Origin: Flavobacterium defluvii | GTDB lineage: Bacteria > Bacteroidota > Bacteroidia > Flavobacteriales > Flavobacteriaceae | DNA length: 64,000 nucleotides | Assembly (NCBI RefSeq): GCF_900129555.1 | Contig: NZ_FQWC01000002.1 | Location: forward strand, 682,001 to 746,000 | Direction of reading: 5' to 3' | Shown: positions 16,781 to 25,487 of the stretch, one piece after another | How the letters are laid out: each line of letters opens with the position of its first letter | How positions within the stretch are numbered: the first letter of the stretch is position 1 | Translations under genes and position numbers: made by a program | The notes under the pieces: model-generated | The model's input: only the letters and a program-made list of their open reading frames with translations | What the model was told of the DNA's origin: nothing | Database searches by the model: none

Positions 16781-17149
16781 TGCATTAAATGATCGATGAT
16801 TATTCCGTCTGAATACAGAATAGCCATAGTGATTTGCAGACCGTCGGCGGGTCTGGTTTTAATTGGTTTAAACAGGTTTTCAGCTGTATTGGAAAGCGCC
16901 GCGGGAGTGCGGGCTGCCATAGTTTTACAGGGCATATCAGACTCTTGAAGCCGAATGTTAAAAACGGGCTTTTCTCGTAAGCCGTCACTTTTTATGTTTG
17001 GTTTTGCATCTGGATAGCGCGCTGTTATACAGGCTGGCAATCGCAGATGGCAGCAGAGAACATAAAAAACGGCCTTCTTTTACGTTATGCTGAGCTGACT
17101 ATTGATAGTTATGCCATCGAATAGGTAAATTCGGAATTTAATTTTGAGT
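16781..17149. other. Gene-poor stretch upstream of the aspartoacylase-like gene
   Basis: 369 bases. One leftward frame (16777-17040, 87 codons) ends in TGA overlapping the ATG at 16780, which is operon-like, but its translation is low in structure and matches nothing recognised. No hairpin with a T tract or clear -7 box was found. Confidence 0.3.
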
Positions 17150-17512
17150 CTAGAAAAAATGGAGTCTGTGCAGTGAGTTTTTTAAAGCGTCTGCAAATGC
17201 AGTGTCCAGCTTAAAATAAGCGGTGCTTTTGCTGTGAGGAAGCGAAAGCGCGTCATCAGTAAATTTTTCTGTTAGGGATTTTAAAAGCGCAGCGGTTTTA
17301 TGCTTCTCTTTCTTGTCTTGGGAAGAAGCGTTTATGCGGATTTTCTTTTTGCTATGGGGCGCATCAACGGCGCACTGGTGGGCTTTCCTGCCTGAAATAT
17401 TCTGCATTTCGGCGCAATCGGCAAGCACGGAAGAGACGCTGTGGATTTCAACGCCGTAAAGCATCCGCATGGCAAGGAGCGCCATTATCAATATGCCTTT
17501 AAAATGCTTCAT
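17150..17512 (-). CDS. Small exported hypothetical protein
   Basis: 120 residues. A hydrophobic N-terminus (MKHFKGILIMALLAMRMLYGVEIH) acts as signal or anchor; the remainder is hydrophilic and basic ('KKKIRIN', 'QDKKEKHK') with two early Cys. Not recognised. Size and layout recall the small DUF6660-type proteins beside metal pumps (compare 20610-20933), but without their CxCxxC-like cluster. Two TATATTTG boxes lie upstream (17551-17558 and 17591-17598, minus strand), supporting expression. Confidence 0.5.
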   Translation of the reverse strand: MKHFKGILIMALLAMRMLYGVEIHSVSSVLADCAEMQNISGRKAHQCAVDAPHSKKKIRINASSQDKKEKHKTAALLKSLTEKFTDDALSLPHSKSTAYFKLDTAFADALKNSLHRLHFF

Positions 17513-17526
17513 GCTAAAGAGAAAAT

Positions 17527-17580
17527 GCTGATTTTATTGTTTGTTCCGGCCAAATATAAGGCATTTTAAACAAAATCAGC
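17527..17580 (-). promoter_or_regulatory. Promoter enclosed by an inverted repeat
   Basis: GCTGATTTT (17527-17535) and AAAATCAGC (17572-17580) form a 9-bp inverted repeat enclosing the minus-strand -7 box TATATTTG at 17551-17558, which would give a ~35-base leader to the ATG at 17512. The repeat may be an operator or a transcript hairpin. A second TATATTTG lies just outside at 17591-17598. Confidence 0.45.
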
Positions 17581-17722
17581 CGGCATAAAACAAATATAGC
17601 AAAGATTTAACTTCATGCCTTTATGCAGTCTTGCCCATCCAAAAGTGTAAATGCCGGTTCCGCATCAGAGTGCAAAAAATAATGCTGCGAACCGATAAAG
17701 GAAAATGCTATTTCGGCCTTTT

Positions 17723-18112
17723 CTATTCTATGGCTAAAATGGCGCGCTCTTCGGGTTTGCTTGACCATTGCACCTGCCAGACGCGTCCGTCGATCTGGTC
17801 CAGCAGAATGAAATTGTATATATTGGTGGTGGGGCTGAGGACAAATCTGCTGTTTTTTTCCTGATCGGGTGCTGCAAGCGCCTTGAGCGAAAGGGGAGAC
17901 TCGAACCTGTTTTTTCCAGTGTCCCACTGAACCTGCCACATCTGTCCGTTTCGGGTGTTGAGTTTGATATAGGTCCACATATTATTAGTGGGGTATAGCC
18001 TGTATCCAGTGTCAATGCAGGGAAATGCATTTGCATTCGAAGCGGACTGGCTCTGGGCGGATGCGCTTATAGACATTGCGAATACCAGAAGAGAAAATAA
18101 AGTTTTTTTCAT
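17723..18112 (-). CDS. Secreted protein with two WQVQW repeats
   Basis: 129 residues with a clear signal peptide (MKKTLFSLLVFAMSISASAQ, cut after SAQ). The mature part is two copies of a ~28-residue unit: 'YRLYPTNNMWTYIKLNT..GQMWQVQW' and 'FVLSPTTNIYNFILLDQ..GRVWQVQW'. The pattern R-x2-L-x-PT-x-N-x3-(F/Y)I-x-L ... G-x-WQVQW suggests a beta-hairpin or partial propeller repeat. Function unknown. The gene is monocistronic, and the related frames in the other two phases are shadows. Confidence 0.7.
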   Translation of the reverse strand: MKKTLFSLLVFAMSISASAQSQSASNANAFPCIDTGYRLYPTNNMWTYIKLNTRNGQMWQVQWDTGKNRFESPLSLKALAAPDQEKNSRFVLSPTTNIYNFILLDQIDGRVWQVQWSSKPEERAILAIE

Positions 18113-18381
18113 AATTTTCAGATAAGTTAGTTAGCAGTAAATTAATGTTTTATCAAGAAAAGCACCAAATAATGTGCCGTAAATTGCTAGATTTCCACAT
18201 GTAAAAGATTCATGCACACTTTATTGTCTGAAACGTCAAGTACGGGCACCATATGGCTGGGACAGCAGAGATGCTAAGAAAAATTTCTTAAATTCGCCTT
18301 AAGTTGCAGGATATCGTGTCCTGTGGTTCTGCTGGACTAATAGCGAACAAAATTTTAAATAGTAACCTAAAGGACATAATA

Positions 18382-19803
18382 TTGACAACAAAAGAATTCT
18401 TAGTGTTTCTACAGCAGGAACATCATTTGATAATAAATCATAAAGACGACTACGGCGAAGCCCAGACAGGCAAAATTATTTCAATTGATGGAGATTCTGT
18501 GAGGTTTTATTGGACCTGTGACGATGAAAAGACAAAAGCACGAGGCTTGGTAACTTATAACATGGACGAATTTAAACAGCAGGTCGATCCATTTGTGATT
18601 GTAGACAGAACGTGTACTTTTAGCGATGAAAAGTATGGTAGGCTCCAGAGCATGATAAAAAACAACTGGCACAAGGTAATCAATACGATGCATTCCTCCT
18701 CCCAGAAAAGGTTAAAGGTTGATGGCTGCATTGATCTATTAGTCAGCGAAATCGGAGTGTCTAAATTACAGGCTTCAGGGATTATAAAATCTCGCTTGGC
18801 CGCGGGCACATTTAAATATGTTAAATTAAAATTAGGCACATATATTGCGCTTGGCATTAACGAAATCGCACTAGAAAATAAAAAAAGATATCTTTCTTCG
18901 ATTTCAAATGAAATCAGAAGCCAGAGCGAGCGTATCAATTATGTCATCAGCCACGGCCAGACTGTCGGAAATTACAGGGAGAGGCTTTTCATTTCCGTCC
19001 TGCGGAAATATGTGCCCAAAAAATTTCACGTCGCAACAGGATTTATAGAGGGTAGCAGCAAGCAGATTGATATCATAATTTATGACCAGCACAATTATAT
19101 TCCAGTTTTTAGGGAAGATGATCTTGTAGTGGTAAAAAAGGAAGCCGTGATTGCCGTAATTGAAATCAAAACGACATTAAGTTCGTCCACACTTAAAGAT
19201 TCTCTTGAAGGTATTGACAGAATATGCGAAGGCCCGATGAGTTCTGTTCCTTTTTTCAAGGGAATTTTCGCTTTTGAAACAGAATGGAACAATAAAACGG
19301 CCGCCGATAACATTGCCATATTTTACGATGAGAATAAAATTGACGCCATTCATGAGCATCTAGATGTGGTATGCGTTCCTGGCAAGATCTGCGCTTTTAT
19401 AGATTATAATAATCTGGATAATGATGAGTATTCCTGTCCTTCATTGTATACCTTGGAAGATGCTAAGGGCATAAGTATAGGGGAGTCCTTTTTCTTTCAA
19501 AGGCTATTTTCCTTCATGGAGGTTGAAGTTTCAGCGCGGAAAATTAATGGATTGTATTTTGACGTATTGCGTGAAACTGCACATAGACCGCTGCATAAGA
19601 TATTGACCGATGAAGACTGGACACCATTTCATATATTTTTTACGGAACTCGGCAGCACGGCAGATTTCGACGCGGATGAATTTGACCAAGCAATGGAAAT
19701 CAAAAAAAACAACGTCAAGCAGCGCGTGAAAGATGTCAGGGATTGGATGGCTGGTGAAATGGACAGAAACCAGCTGATAGAAAAGTATAACAGCATATTT
19801 TAA
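18382..19803 (+). CDS. DUF6602 nuclease-like protein
   Basis: Start taken as TTG 18382 ('LTTKEFL'), 473 residues, because an AAGGA lies ~8 bases upstream. The longest frame begins at TTG 18304, and the first ATG is ~58 codons further in. The central part matches DUF6602: 'GNYRERLFISVLRKYVP', 'ATGFIEGSSKQIDIIIYD', then 'KKEAVIAVIEIKTTL', giving a PD-(D/E)xK core D...E-I-K. The N-terminal ~190 residues hold a small beta domain and a helical DNA-binding-like region. Established: DUF6602 belongs to the restriction-like nuclease superfamily and is common in accessory regions. Inference: a solo defence or restriction-type protein. Confidence 0.65.
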   Translation: MTTKEFLVFLQQEHHLIINHKDDYGEAQTGKIISIDGDSVRFYWTCDDEKTKARGLVTYNMDEFKQQVDPFVIVDRTCTFSDEKYGRLQSMIKNNWHKVINTMHSSSQKRLKVDGCIDLLVSEIGVSKLQASGIIKSRLAAGTFKYVKLKLGTYIALGINEIALENKKRYLSSISNEIRSQSERINYVISHGQTVGNYRERLFISVLRKYVPKKFHVATGFIEGSSKQIDIIIYDQHNYIPVFREDDLVVVKKEAVIAVIEIKTTLSSSTLKDSLEGIDRICEGPMSSVPFFKGIFAFETEWNNKTAADNIAIFYDENKIDAIHEHLDVVCVPGKICAFIDYNNLDNDEYSCPSLYTLEDAKGISIGESFFFQRLFSFMEVEVSARKINGLYFDVLRETAHRPLHKILTDEDWTPFHIFFTELGSTADFDADEFDQAMEIKKNNVKQRVKDVRDWMAGEMDRNQLIEKYNSIF

Positions 19804-19894
19804 AATTTAAATCGTTCTCTTTTCTTTAAAGTGCTAGTCTAAATGGCTTAAGGAATATGAAAGGGAGAAAGCGGCATACCCAAAAAACATTGAT

Positions 19895-20353
19895 ATGAAT
19901 TTAATTTTTAGAACTGCAGCAGCAGATGATCTGCCCGAAATCATCAGGCTTCTTTCTGATGATGCCCTTGGGCAGGGCAGGGAGGATTTCCAGCTTCCTT
20001 TGCCACATGCCTACATTAAGGCGTTCGAGAAAATCGATGCCGATCCCTCGCAGGAACTTATCGCCGTGACTAATGAGGCCGGAGATCTGGTGGGAACCAT
20101 GCAGCTGAGCTTCATCCAGTATCTAACCTATCAGGGCGGAGTAAGGGCGCAGATAGAGGCGGTCAGGATAAGGAGGGAAGACCGCGGAAAGGGATTCGGA
20201 AGGCTTATGTTCGAGTGGGCCATAGAGAGGTCAAGACAGCGCGGGGCACATCTGGTCCAGCTTACCACAGACAAAAAAAGGCCTGAGGCTGTGAAGTTTT
20301 ACGAGAGCCTGGGCTTTATGCCGACCCATGAAGGCATGAAGCTTCATCTATAA
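19895..20353 (+). CDS. GNAT-family N-acetyltransferase
   Basis: 152 residues. GNAT hallmarks are 'RTAAADDLPEIIRLL' at the N-terminus, 'LVGTMQLSFIQYLTYQGG' strands, the acetyl-CoA motif 'IRREDRGKGFGRLMFEWAIERSR' in outline (R/QxxGxG/A as RGKGFG) and 'AVKFYESLGFMPTHEGMKLHL' at the end. It transfers acetyl from acetyl-CoA to an unknown amine. Cytoplasmic. It stands alone, 91 bases after the DUF6602 gene. Confidence 0.92.
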   Translation: MNLIFRTAAADDLPEIIRLLSDDALGQGREDFQLPLPHAYIKAFEKIDADPSQELIAVTNEAGDLVGTMQLSFIQYLTYQGGVRAQIEAVRIRREDRGKGFGRLMFEWAIERSRQRGAHLVQLTTDKKRPEAVKFYESLGFMPTHEGMKLHL

Positions 20354-20570
20354 TTGCTGCATGTGAGGCCTGCGCAGTTATTTCGTCATTAATTGGATGC
20401 AGAGAAAAAAAAACATTTTTTTTCAGCTGATCGCGCAAAAATTCAGAATGTCTACAAAATCAGGTTGTTACTTTGCGTAGCATAAAAATAGGAAGGAAGT
20501 AACCGCCTGCCTGCAATCCCGCTTTACTGCGGAGGGCAGGTTTCTAATTTTACAATGCAGGATGCCACTT

Positions 20571-20585
20571 TGCAATCGGATTGCA
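20571..20585. promoter_or_regulatory. 7-1-7 palindrome, candidate Fur/Zur operator
   Basis: TGCAATC-G-GATTGCA is a perfect 7-1-7 palindrome. It ends 12 bases before the -7 box of the metal-efflux unit and would overlap bound RNA polymerase. The 7-1-7 form is typical of Fur-family operators, and a Fur-family regulator is encoded in this cluster at 27061. Binding itself is inference. Confidence 0.55.
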
Positions 20586-20597
20586 TAAACTATTTTT

Positions 20598-20605
20598 TAC
20601 ATTTG
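20598..20605 (+). promoter_or_regulatory. -7 box TACATTTG of the metal-efflux unit
   Basis: It fits TAnnTTTG. A TTTG at 20569-20572 could serve as the -33 element, with longer than usual spacing. The ATG at 20610 is only 4 bases beyond the box, so the mRNA would be nearly leaderless. Confidence 0.5.
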
Positions 20606-20609
20606 TCCC

Positions 20610-20933
20610 ATGAGATGGAAAACAACAATATTATTACTTTACATTCTAGGGCTGCTTGCGGTTCCGTGCAGTGACGTATACAATAGCTGTATTTCCTCTA
20701 AAACTGCGCAGAAAGAGCTGTCCCATAACCACAGCAGTGATAATGACGACCACTGCTCGCCATTCTGCCAGTGCTCCTGCTGCAGCGTTTCGGTAATAAA
20801 GTTCAGCTTTAAGATGCCGGACCTTAATCTTCCCCAGCAGCCTATCAGTTCCAAGAATACTGTCATTAAGGACTGCCAGGTAAATTCAACCTACACGGGC
20901 AGCATCTGGCAGCCCCCTAAATTTTTCGTTTAG
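20610..20933 (+). CDS. DUF6660-type small exported protein
   Basis: 107 residues. N-terminal signal (MRWKTTILLLYILGLLAVPCSD), then a His/Asp/Cys-rich stretch with 'HNHSSDNDDHCSPFCQCSCC', a likely metal-binding patch, followed by 'VIKFSFKMPDL' and a C-terminal 'GSIWQPPKFFV'. DUF6660 proteins of this form usually precede CzcA/CusA pumps in Flavobacteriia. The role may be periplasmic metal capture for the pump, but the function is not established. First gene of the efflux cluster, under the palindrome-marked promoter. Confidence 0.8.
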   Translation: MRWKTTILLLYILGLLAVPCSDVYNSCISSKTAQKELSHNHSSDNDDHCSPFCQCSCCSVSVIKFSFKMPDLNLPQQPISSKNTVIKDCQVNSTYTGSIWQPPKFFV

Positions 20934-20951
20934 ATTTTTCGGATTGCGCTT

Positions 20952-20990
20952 ATCACGTGAAGTGATTTTTGTCAGGACTTAACGGTCCTG
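20952..20990 (+). other. Two short hairpins between DUF6660 gene and pump gene
   Basis: ATCAC/GTGAT (20952-20966) followed by TTTTT resembles a weak terminator, and CAGGAC/GTCCTG (20973-20990) is a second perfect stem. They could lower or tune read-through into the pump gene. Confidence 0.4.
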
Positions 20991-21105
20991 CCCAGCATGC
21001 ATTTGATTTTCCGTATCCATTCGGGATGCCTGCGCGCGCTTTTCATTGTCCCCATTTCTGCATGGGAGGACAGACTATTTTCTAAACGTTAAAATTAAAT
21101 GCATA

Positions 21106-24100
21106 GTGTTAGATAGTATAATTAAATTCAGCATAAAAAACAAAATCATTATTGGGTTAATGACTTTGGTTCTCATATTATGGGGCGCCTGGAGCGCAAC
21201 GAAACTGCCCATAGATGCCGTTCCTGACATCACAAACAATCAGGTTCAGATTTTTACGACCTGCCCTACGCTTGCAGGACAGGAAGTGGAGCAGCTGGTA
21301 ACCTTTCCCATTGAACAGAGCATTGCCACTGTGCCGAAGATCCAGGAAATCCGAAGCATATCGCGATTCGGGCTTTCTGTTATCACAGTTGTGTTCGATG
21401 AAGAAACGGACATCTATTTTGCCAGACAGCTCATCAGCGAAAGGCTGAAGGAGGCAACAGACCGAATCCCGCAGGGGATCGGAACTCCTGAAATGGCTCC
21501 TGTGAGCACCGGTCTTGGCGAGGTGTACCAGTACATTATCCATCCTAAAAAAGGAAGCGAAAATAAATACAATGCCAAAGACCTGCGAACCATGCAGGAC
21601 TGGATTGTGGCAAGGCAGCTCTACGGAACTCCCGGGATTGCCGAAGTGAACAGTTTTGGAGGGGAGCTCAAGCAGTATGAGGTTGCCGTGAACCCTGACA
21701 GGCTGAAAGCTATGGGGGTTAGCATCCCGGACATCTTTACGGCACTTCAGAAAAACAACCAGAATACCGGAGGAGCTTATATTGACAAGAAGCCAAACGC
21801 ATATTTCATCAGGGGAATCGGTCTTGTGACCTCACTTGATGATGTAAGAAAGATCGTGGTTAAGAATACGGGAGCCGCGCCAATTTATGTAAGCGATGTT
21901 GCCGAGGTGCGCTTCGGAAAAGCTGTGAGATACGGTGCCCTGACCTATAACGGGCAGGTAGATGCAGTCGGAGGCGTGGTGATGATGCTTAAGGGTGAAA
22001 ACAGCAACGAGGTGGTGAAGCGCATCAAAGAGAAGCTGCCGACCATCCAGAAATCGCTTCCAGACGACGTCGTTATCGAGCCATACCTTGACCGTACGGA
22101 TCTTGTGGGACGCGCCATCAGCACCGTAGAGAAGAACCTTGTAGAAGGTGCATTGATCGTGATATTCGTGCTGGTGCTGTTTCTGGGGAATTTCCGCGCA
22201 GGGCTAATTGTGGCATCAGCAATTCCTCTTGCCATGCTTTTCGCGCTTGGACTGATGAATGTCTTTGGCGTAAGCGCCAACCTGATGTCACTGGGTGCCA
22301 TTGATTTTGGCCTTATTGTCGACGGTGCGGTAATTGTGGTGGAGGCAACGCTCCATCATCTTGCTATGCGCAAGTCGCTCAATAATCTTACCCAGGATGA
22401 GATGGACGAGGAAGTTTTCGAGTCGGCATCCAAAATACGTACCAGTGCGGCCTTTGGAGAAATTATCATTTTAATTGTATATATCCCGATTCTTACCCTT
22501 GTGGGCGTTGAAGGGAAAATGTTCCGTCCGATGGCGCAGACCGTAGGATTCGCAATCTTTGGAGCCCTGATACTGTCTCTAACCTACATCCCGATGATGT
22601 GCGCACTGTTCTTGTCTAAAAAGCCGCAGCACAAGGAGACTTTCAGCGATAAGATGATGAACAGAATACAGAATATCTACCAGCCGCTGCTTGCTAAAGT
22701 GATCGAGATCAAGTATGCCGTGGTCGGCGTAACGGTAGCCATATTCCTTATTGCCGTATTCTGCTTTACAAGAATGGGAGGAGAATTCATCCCGCAGCTG
22801 CAGGAGGGCGATTATGCTTTCCACTGCATCCTGCCTCAGGGAAGTTCGCTGAACCAGAGCATTGAGACCTCGATGCAGGCCTCAAGAATCATCAAGCAGT
22901 TTGACGAGGTTAAAATGGTGGTTGGAAAGACGGGAGCCGCAGAGGTCCCTACAGATCCTATGCCTCCTGAGGCCACCGATCTTATGGTGGTTCTAAAGCC
23001 GCAGAAGGAATGGAAGTCGGGAAGGAGCTACACGGAACTTGCAGAGGCCATAATGGAGAAGCTCGAAGTGATTCCAGGAGTGTTCTTTGAGAAGAACCAG
23101 CCAATCCAGATGCGTTTCAATGAGCTTATGACAGGAATCAGACAGGACGTTGCCGTGAAAATTTTCGGTGAGAACCTGGACACGCTTTCGCAGTACGCCA
23201 AAGAAGTGGGGCAGGTGATCCAGAGCGTTCCCGGAGCGACTTCTCCGCAGATTGAACGAGTGAGCGGCCTTCCGCAGATCAATATCGAATATGACAGGAC
23301 CAGAATTGCCAATTACGGGCTTACCATAGAGGATGTGAATGACGTTGTCAGCACGGCATTTGCAGGAAAGAGCACCGGACAGGTTTATGAAAATGAGCGA
23401 CGTTTCGACCTTGTGGTGCGCCTTGACAGCGTTCACAGAAGCAGCATAGACGATGTGAGCAACCTTATGATCCCTACCAGCACAGGGGTTCAGGTGCCTC
23501 TGTCCCAGGTGGCAAAAATCGACTATAAGCTTGGACCTGCGCAGATCAGCAGGGAAGCAGGGAAAAGAAGGATTGTAATCGGATTTAATGTGGCTGGACG
23601 CGATGTCCAGAGCGTAGTGCAGGACATCCAGAAAAAGCTGGCTGAAAAAGTGAAGCTGCCGCCGGGATACTATTTCACCTATGGAGGACAGTTTGAAAAT
23701 CTTCAGGCAGCCAGCGCAAGGCTTATGATTGCCGTGCCGGTGTCGCTTCTTCTGATTTTCGGTCTGCTTTATTTTACGTTCCGTTCCTTCAAGCAGGCTA
23801 CGCTGATCTTCACTGCGATTCCAATGAGCGCCATTGGGGGCATATTTGCCCTTATGCTTAGGGGCATGCCTTTCAGCATCAGTGCCGGAATCGGATTTAT
23901 CGCATTATTCGGGGTGGCGGTTCTAAATGGAATCGTGCTCATCGGAACATTCAACCAGCTTGAAAAAGAGGGTATGGACAACATTTTTGAAAGGGTGAAA
24001 GAAGGAACCATCACAAGGCTTCGTCCGGTGCTTATGACCGCGATGGTGGCTTCATTGGGATTCCTGCCGATGGCCATCAGCAGCAGCGCTGGTGCCGAGG

Positions 24101-25422
24101 TGCAGAAGCCGCTTGCCACCGTTGTAATCGGAGGTCTTGTAACCGCAACGTTCCTTACGCTTTTCGTTCTTCCCCTTCTTTATATCATTTTTAATACAAA
24201 GTTTGACTTTAAAGGAAAATTTAAATTGAGAAATACAACTGCCATCATTGTCCTTTTCATTGCAGGTCTGGGATCAGCAAATGCGCAGCAGCGCATCCCG
24301 ATCGAGAAGGCTGTGGAAACTGCCCTGCAGAGCAATCAGCAGCTGGATATCAATAAATCCGAAATCCAGGCGGCCGGGCTGAATGTGAAGACAGCCTTAG
24401 ACATCCCTAAAACGGGAGTCTTCGCGGAGAACGAGGATTTGAGGCCGTCTGACAGGACAGGGATTCTGAAAATCGGTATCTCGCAGAGTTTTGCATGGCC
24501 GGGGCTTTATGCCGCAAGAAAAAGCTATTTCAAAAACCAGCTCCAGTACAGCCAGCTCAATACGGTGCTTTTAAACGCCACAATCAAAAGGGATGTGCGA
24601 ACGGCCTACTACAAGCTGTGGTACCTTCAGGACAAGCAGCTTCTGTACCAGCGTCTGGACAGCATCTATACCCAGCTGGCGAAAACTGCCGAAGTGCGCC
24701 TGAAGGCCGGTGATGTGGCGCAGCTGGACAGGATTGCCGCAGAGGCCAAACTTCTGGAATTGAAAGCTTTTTCAGAGCAGAACAAGAAAGACATGACCGT
24801 GCAGCAGCAGCAGCTGATGATGCTTATGAACCTTAACGAATGGCTGCTTCCTGTGGAAGCCCCGCTTGGAAAGGCGGAAGTGAGCTTTACCGAAAGCGGC
24901 GGGAAGCATCCCCTGCTTACCCTGCAGGAGCAGAATGTGAAGATTGCGTCGTCAAATGTTTCAGTAATGAGAAACAGCAATATGCCTGAGCTGTCCGGAA
25001 GGGTTTTCAGCCAGAAGCTTTATGGGCTTAATGATCCATACACGGGGTTTTCTGCCACTGCATCTTTCCCGCTTTTCGGGGCCGTATCGGCGCATAATAA
25101 GGTAAAGGCGGCAAAGGCCGAGAAGGAAGTGCAGGAAAAGAATCTTGCCTATCAGACCCAGCTGCTGGCGACCCAGAAGAATTCATCGGCTGCTGAAATT
25201 GAGAAAAACCTTGCCCTGCTGAACTTCTATGAGACTTCAGGGCTTAAGCAGGCGGAGGATATCATCAAAGCTTCCACGCTGAGCTACCGCTCAGGGGAAA
25301 TCAGCTTTGCCGAGCTTGGACAGTTTCTGACCCAGGCGGTAGGCATACGCCAGAATTATCTTGATGTGCTGAACCAGTACAACCTGTCTGCGGTGCAGTT
25401 TGATTATTTCAACAATAAATAA
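21106..25422 (+). CDS. czcA: CzcA-type heavy-metal RND pump fused to TolC-like domain
   Basis: 1438 residues from GTG 21106 ('VLDSIIKFSIKNK', where relatives begin MLDSIIKFS); the frame extends upstream only to a TTG. Residues 1-~1035 are an HME-RND transporter. The TM4 motif 'DFGLIVDGAVIVVE' has the D-D-E pattern of Co/Zn/Cd exporters rather than the Cu/Ag type, and 'AEVPTDPMPPEATDLMVVLKP' lies in the periplasmic part. From residue ~1041 a signal-peptide-like helix with S-A-N-A|Q leads into an outer-membrane efflux (TolC-like) domain with 'SFAWPGLYAARKSYF' and 'YRSGEISFAELGQFLTQA'. Such fusions are known in Bacteroidota. The internal signal-like segment suggests the two halves may be cleaved apart. 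Confidence 0.93.
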   Translation: MLDSIIKFSIKNKIIIGLMTLVLILWGAWSATKLPIDAVPDITNNQVQIFTTCPTLAGQEVEQLVTFPIEQSIATVPKIQEIRSISRFGLSVITVVFDEETDIYFARQLISERLKEATDRIPQGIGTPEMAPVSTGLGEVYQYIIHPKKGSENKYNAKDLRTMQDWIVARQLYGTPGIAEVNSFGGELKQYEVAVNPDRLKAMGVSIPDIFTALQKNNQNTGGAYIDKKPNAYFIRGIGLVTSLDDVRKIVVKNTGAAPIYVSDVAEVRFGKAVRYGALTYNGQVDAVGGVVMMLKGENSNEVVKRIKEKLPTIQKSLPDDVVIEPYLDRTDLVGRAISTVEKNLVEGALIVIFVLVLFLGNFRAGLIVASAIPLAMLFALGLMNVFGVSANLMSLGAIDFGLIVDGAVIVVEATLHHLAMRKSLNNLTQDEMDEEVFESASKIRTSAAFGEIIILIVYIPILTLVGVEGKMFRPMAQTVGFAIFGALILSLTYIPMMCALFLSKKPQHKETFSDKMMNRIQNIYQPLLAKVIEIKYAVVGVTVAIFLIAVFCFTRMGGEFIPQLQEGDYAFHCILPQGSSLNQSIETSMQASRIIKQFDEVKMVVGKTGAAEVPTDPMPPEATDLMVVLKPQKEWKSGRSYTELAEAIMEKLEVIPGVFFEKNQPIQMRFNELMTGIRQDVAVKIFGENLDTLSQYAKEVGQVIQSVPGATSPQIERVSGLPQINIEYDRTRIANYGLTIEDVNDVVSTAFAGKSTGQVYENERRFDLVVRLDSVHRSSIDDVSNLMIPTSTGVQVPLSQVAKIDYKLGPAQISREAGKRRIVIGFNVAGRDVQSVVQDIQKKLAEKVKLPPGYYFTYGGQFENLQAASARLMIAVPVSLLLIFGLLYFTFRSFKQATLIFTAIPMSAIGGIFALMLRGMPFSISAGIGFIALFGVAVLNGIVLIGTFNQLEKEGMDNIFERVKEGTITRLRPVLMTAMVASLGFLPMAISSSAGAEVQKPLATVVIGGLVTATFLTLFVLPLLYIIFNTKFDFKGKFKLRNTTAIIVLFIAGLGSANAQQRIPIEKAVETALQSNQQLDINKSEIQAAGLNVKTALDIPKTGVFAENEDLRPSDRTGILKIGISQSFAWPGLYAARKSYFKNQLQYSQLNTVLLNATIKRDVRTAYYKLWYLQDKQLLYQRLDSIYTQLAKTAEVRLKAGDVAQLDRIAAEAKLLELKAFSEQNKKDMTVQQQQLMMLMNLNEWLLPVEAPLGKAEVSFTESGGKHPLLTLQEQNVKIASSNVSVMRNSNMPELSGRVFSQKLYGLNDPYTGFSATASFPLFGAVSAHNKVKAAKAEKEVQEKNLAYQTQLLATQKNSSAAEIEKNLALLNFYETSGLKQAEDIIKASTLSYRSGEISFAELGQFLTQAVGIRQNYLDVLNQYNLSAVQFDYFNNK

Positions 25423-25434
25423 ATAATATAACAG

Positions 25435-25464
25435 CCTGCGGGAGCGGCAGAGCCCTTCCGCAGG
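25435..25464 (+). other. Intergenic hairpin between pump and adaptor genes
   Basis: CCTGCGG (25435-25441) pairs with CCGCAGG (25458-25464). With no T tract, it is more likely an mRNA processing or stability element than a terminator. Confidence 0.4.
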
Positions 25465-25487
25465 ATAAATCTAAATATAGAGCATTC

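Noticed and set aside
16777..17040. 87-codon leftward frame whose stop overlaps the aspartoacylase-like ATG
   Set aside because: The ATGA overlap is operon-like, but the translation has no recognisable fold or motif and no promoter was seen; coding status unproven.
17613..17978. 121-codon leftward frame with repeated TRR/HQ motifs
   Set aside because: It is the out-of-frame shadow of the WQVQW-repeat protein at 17723-18112.
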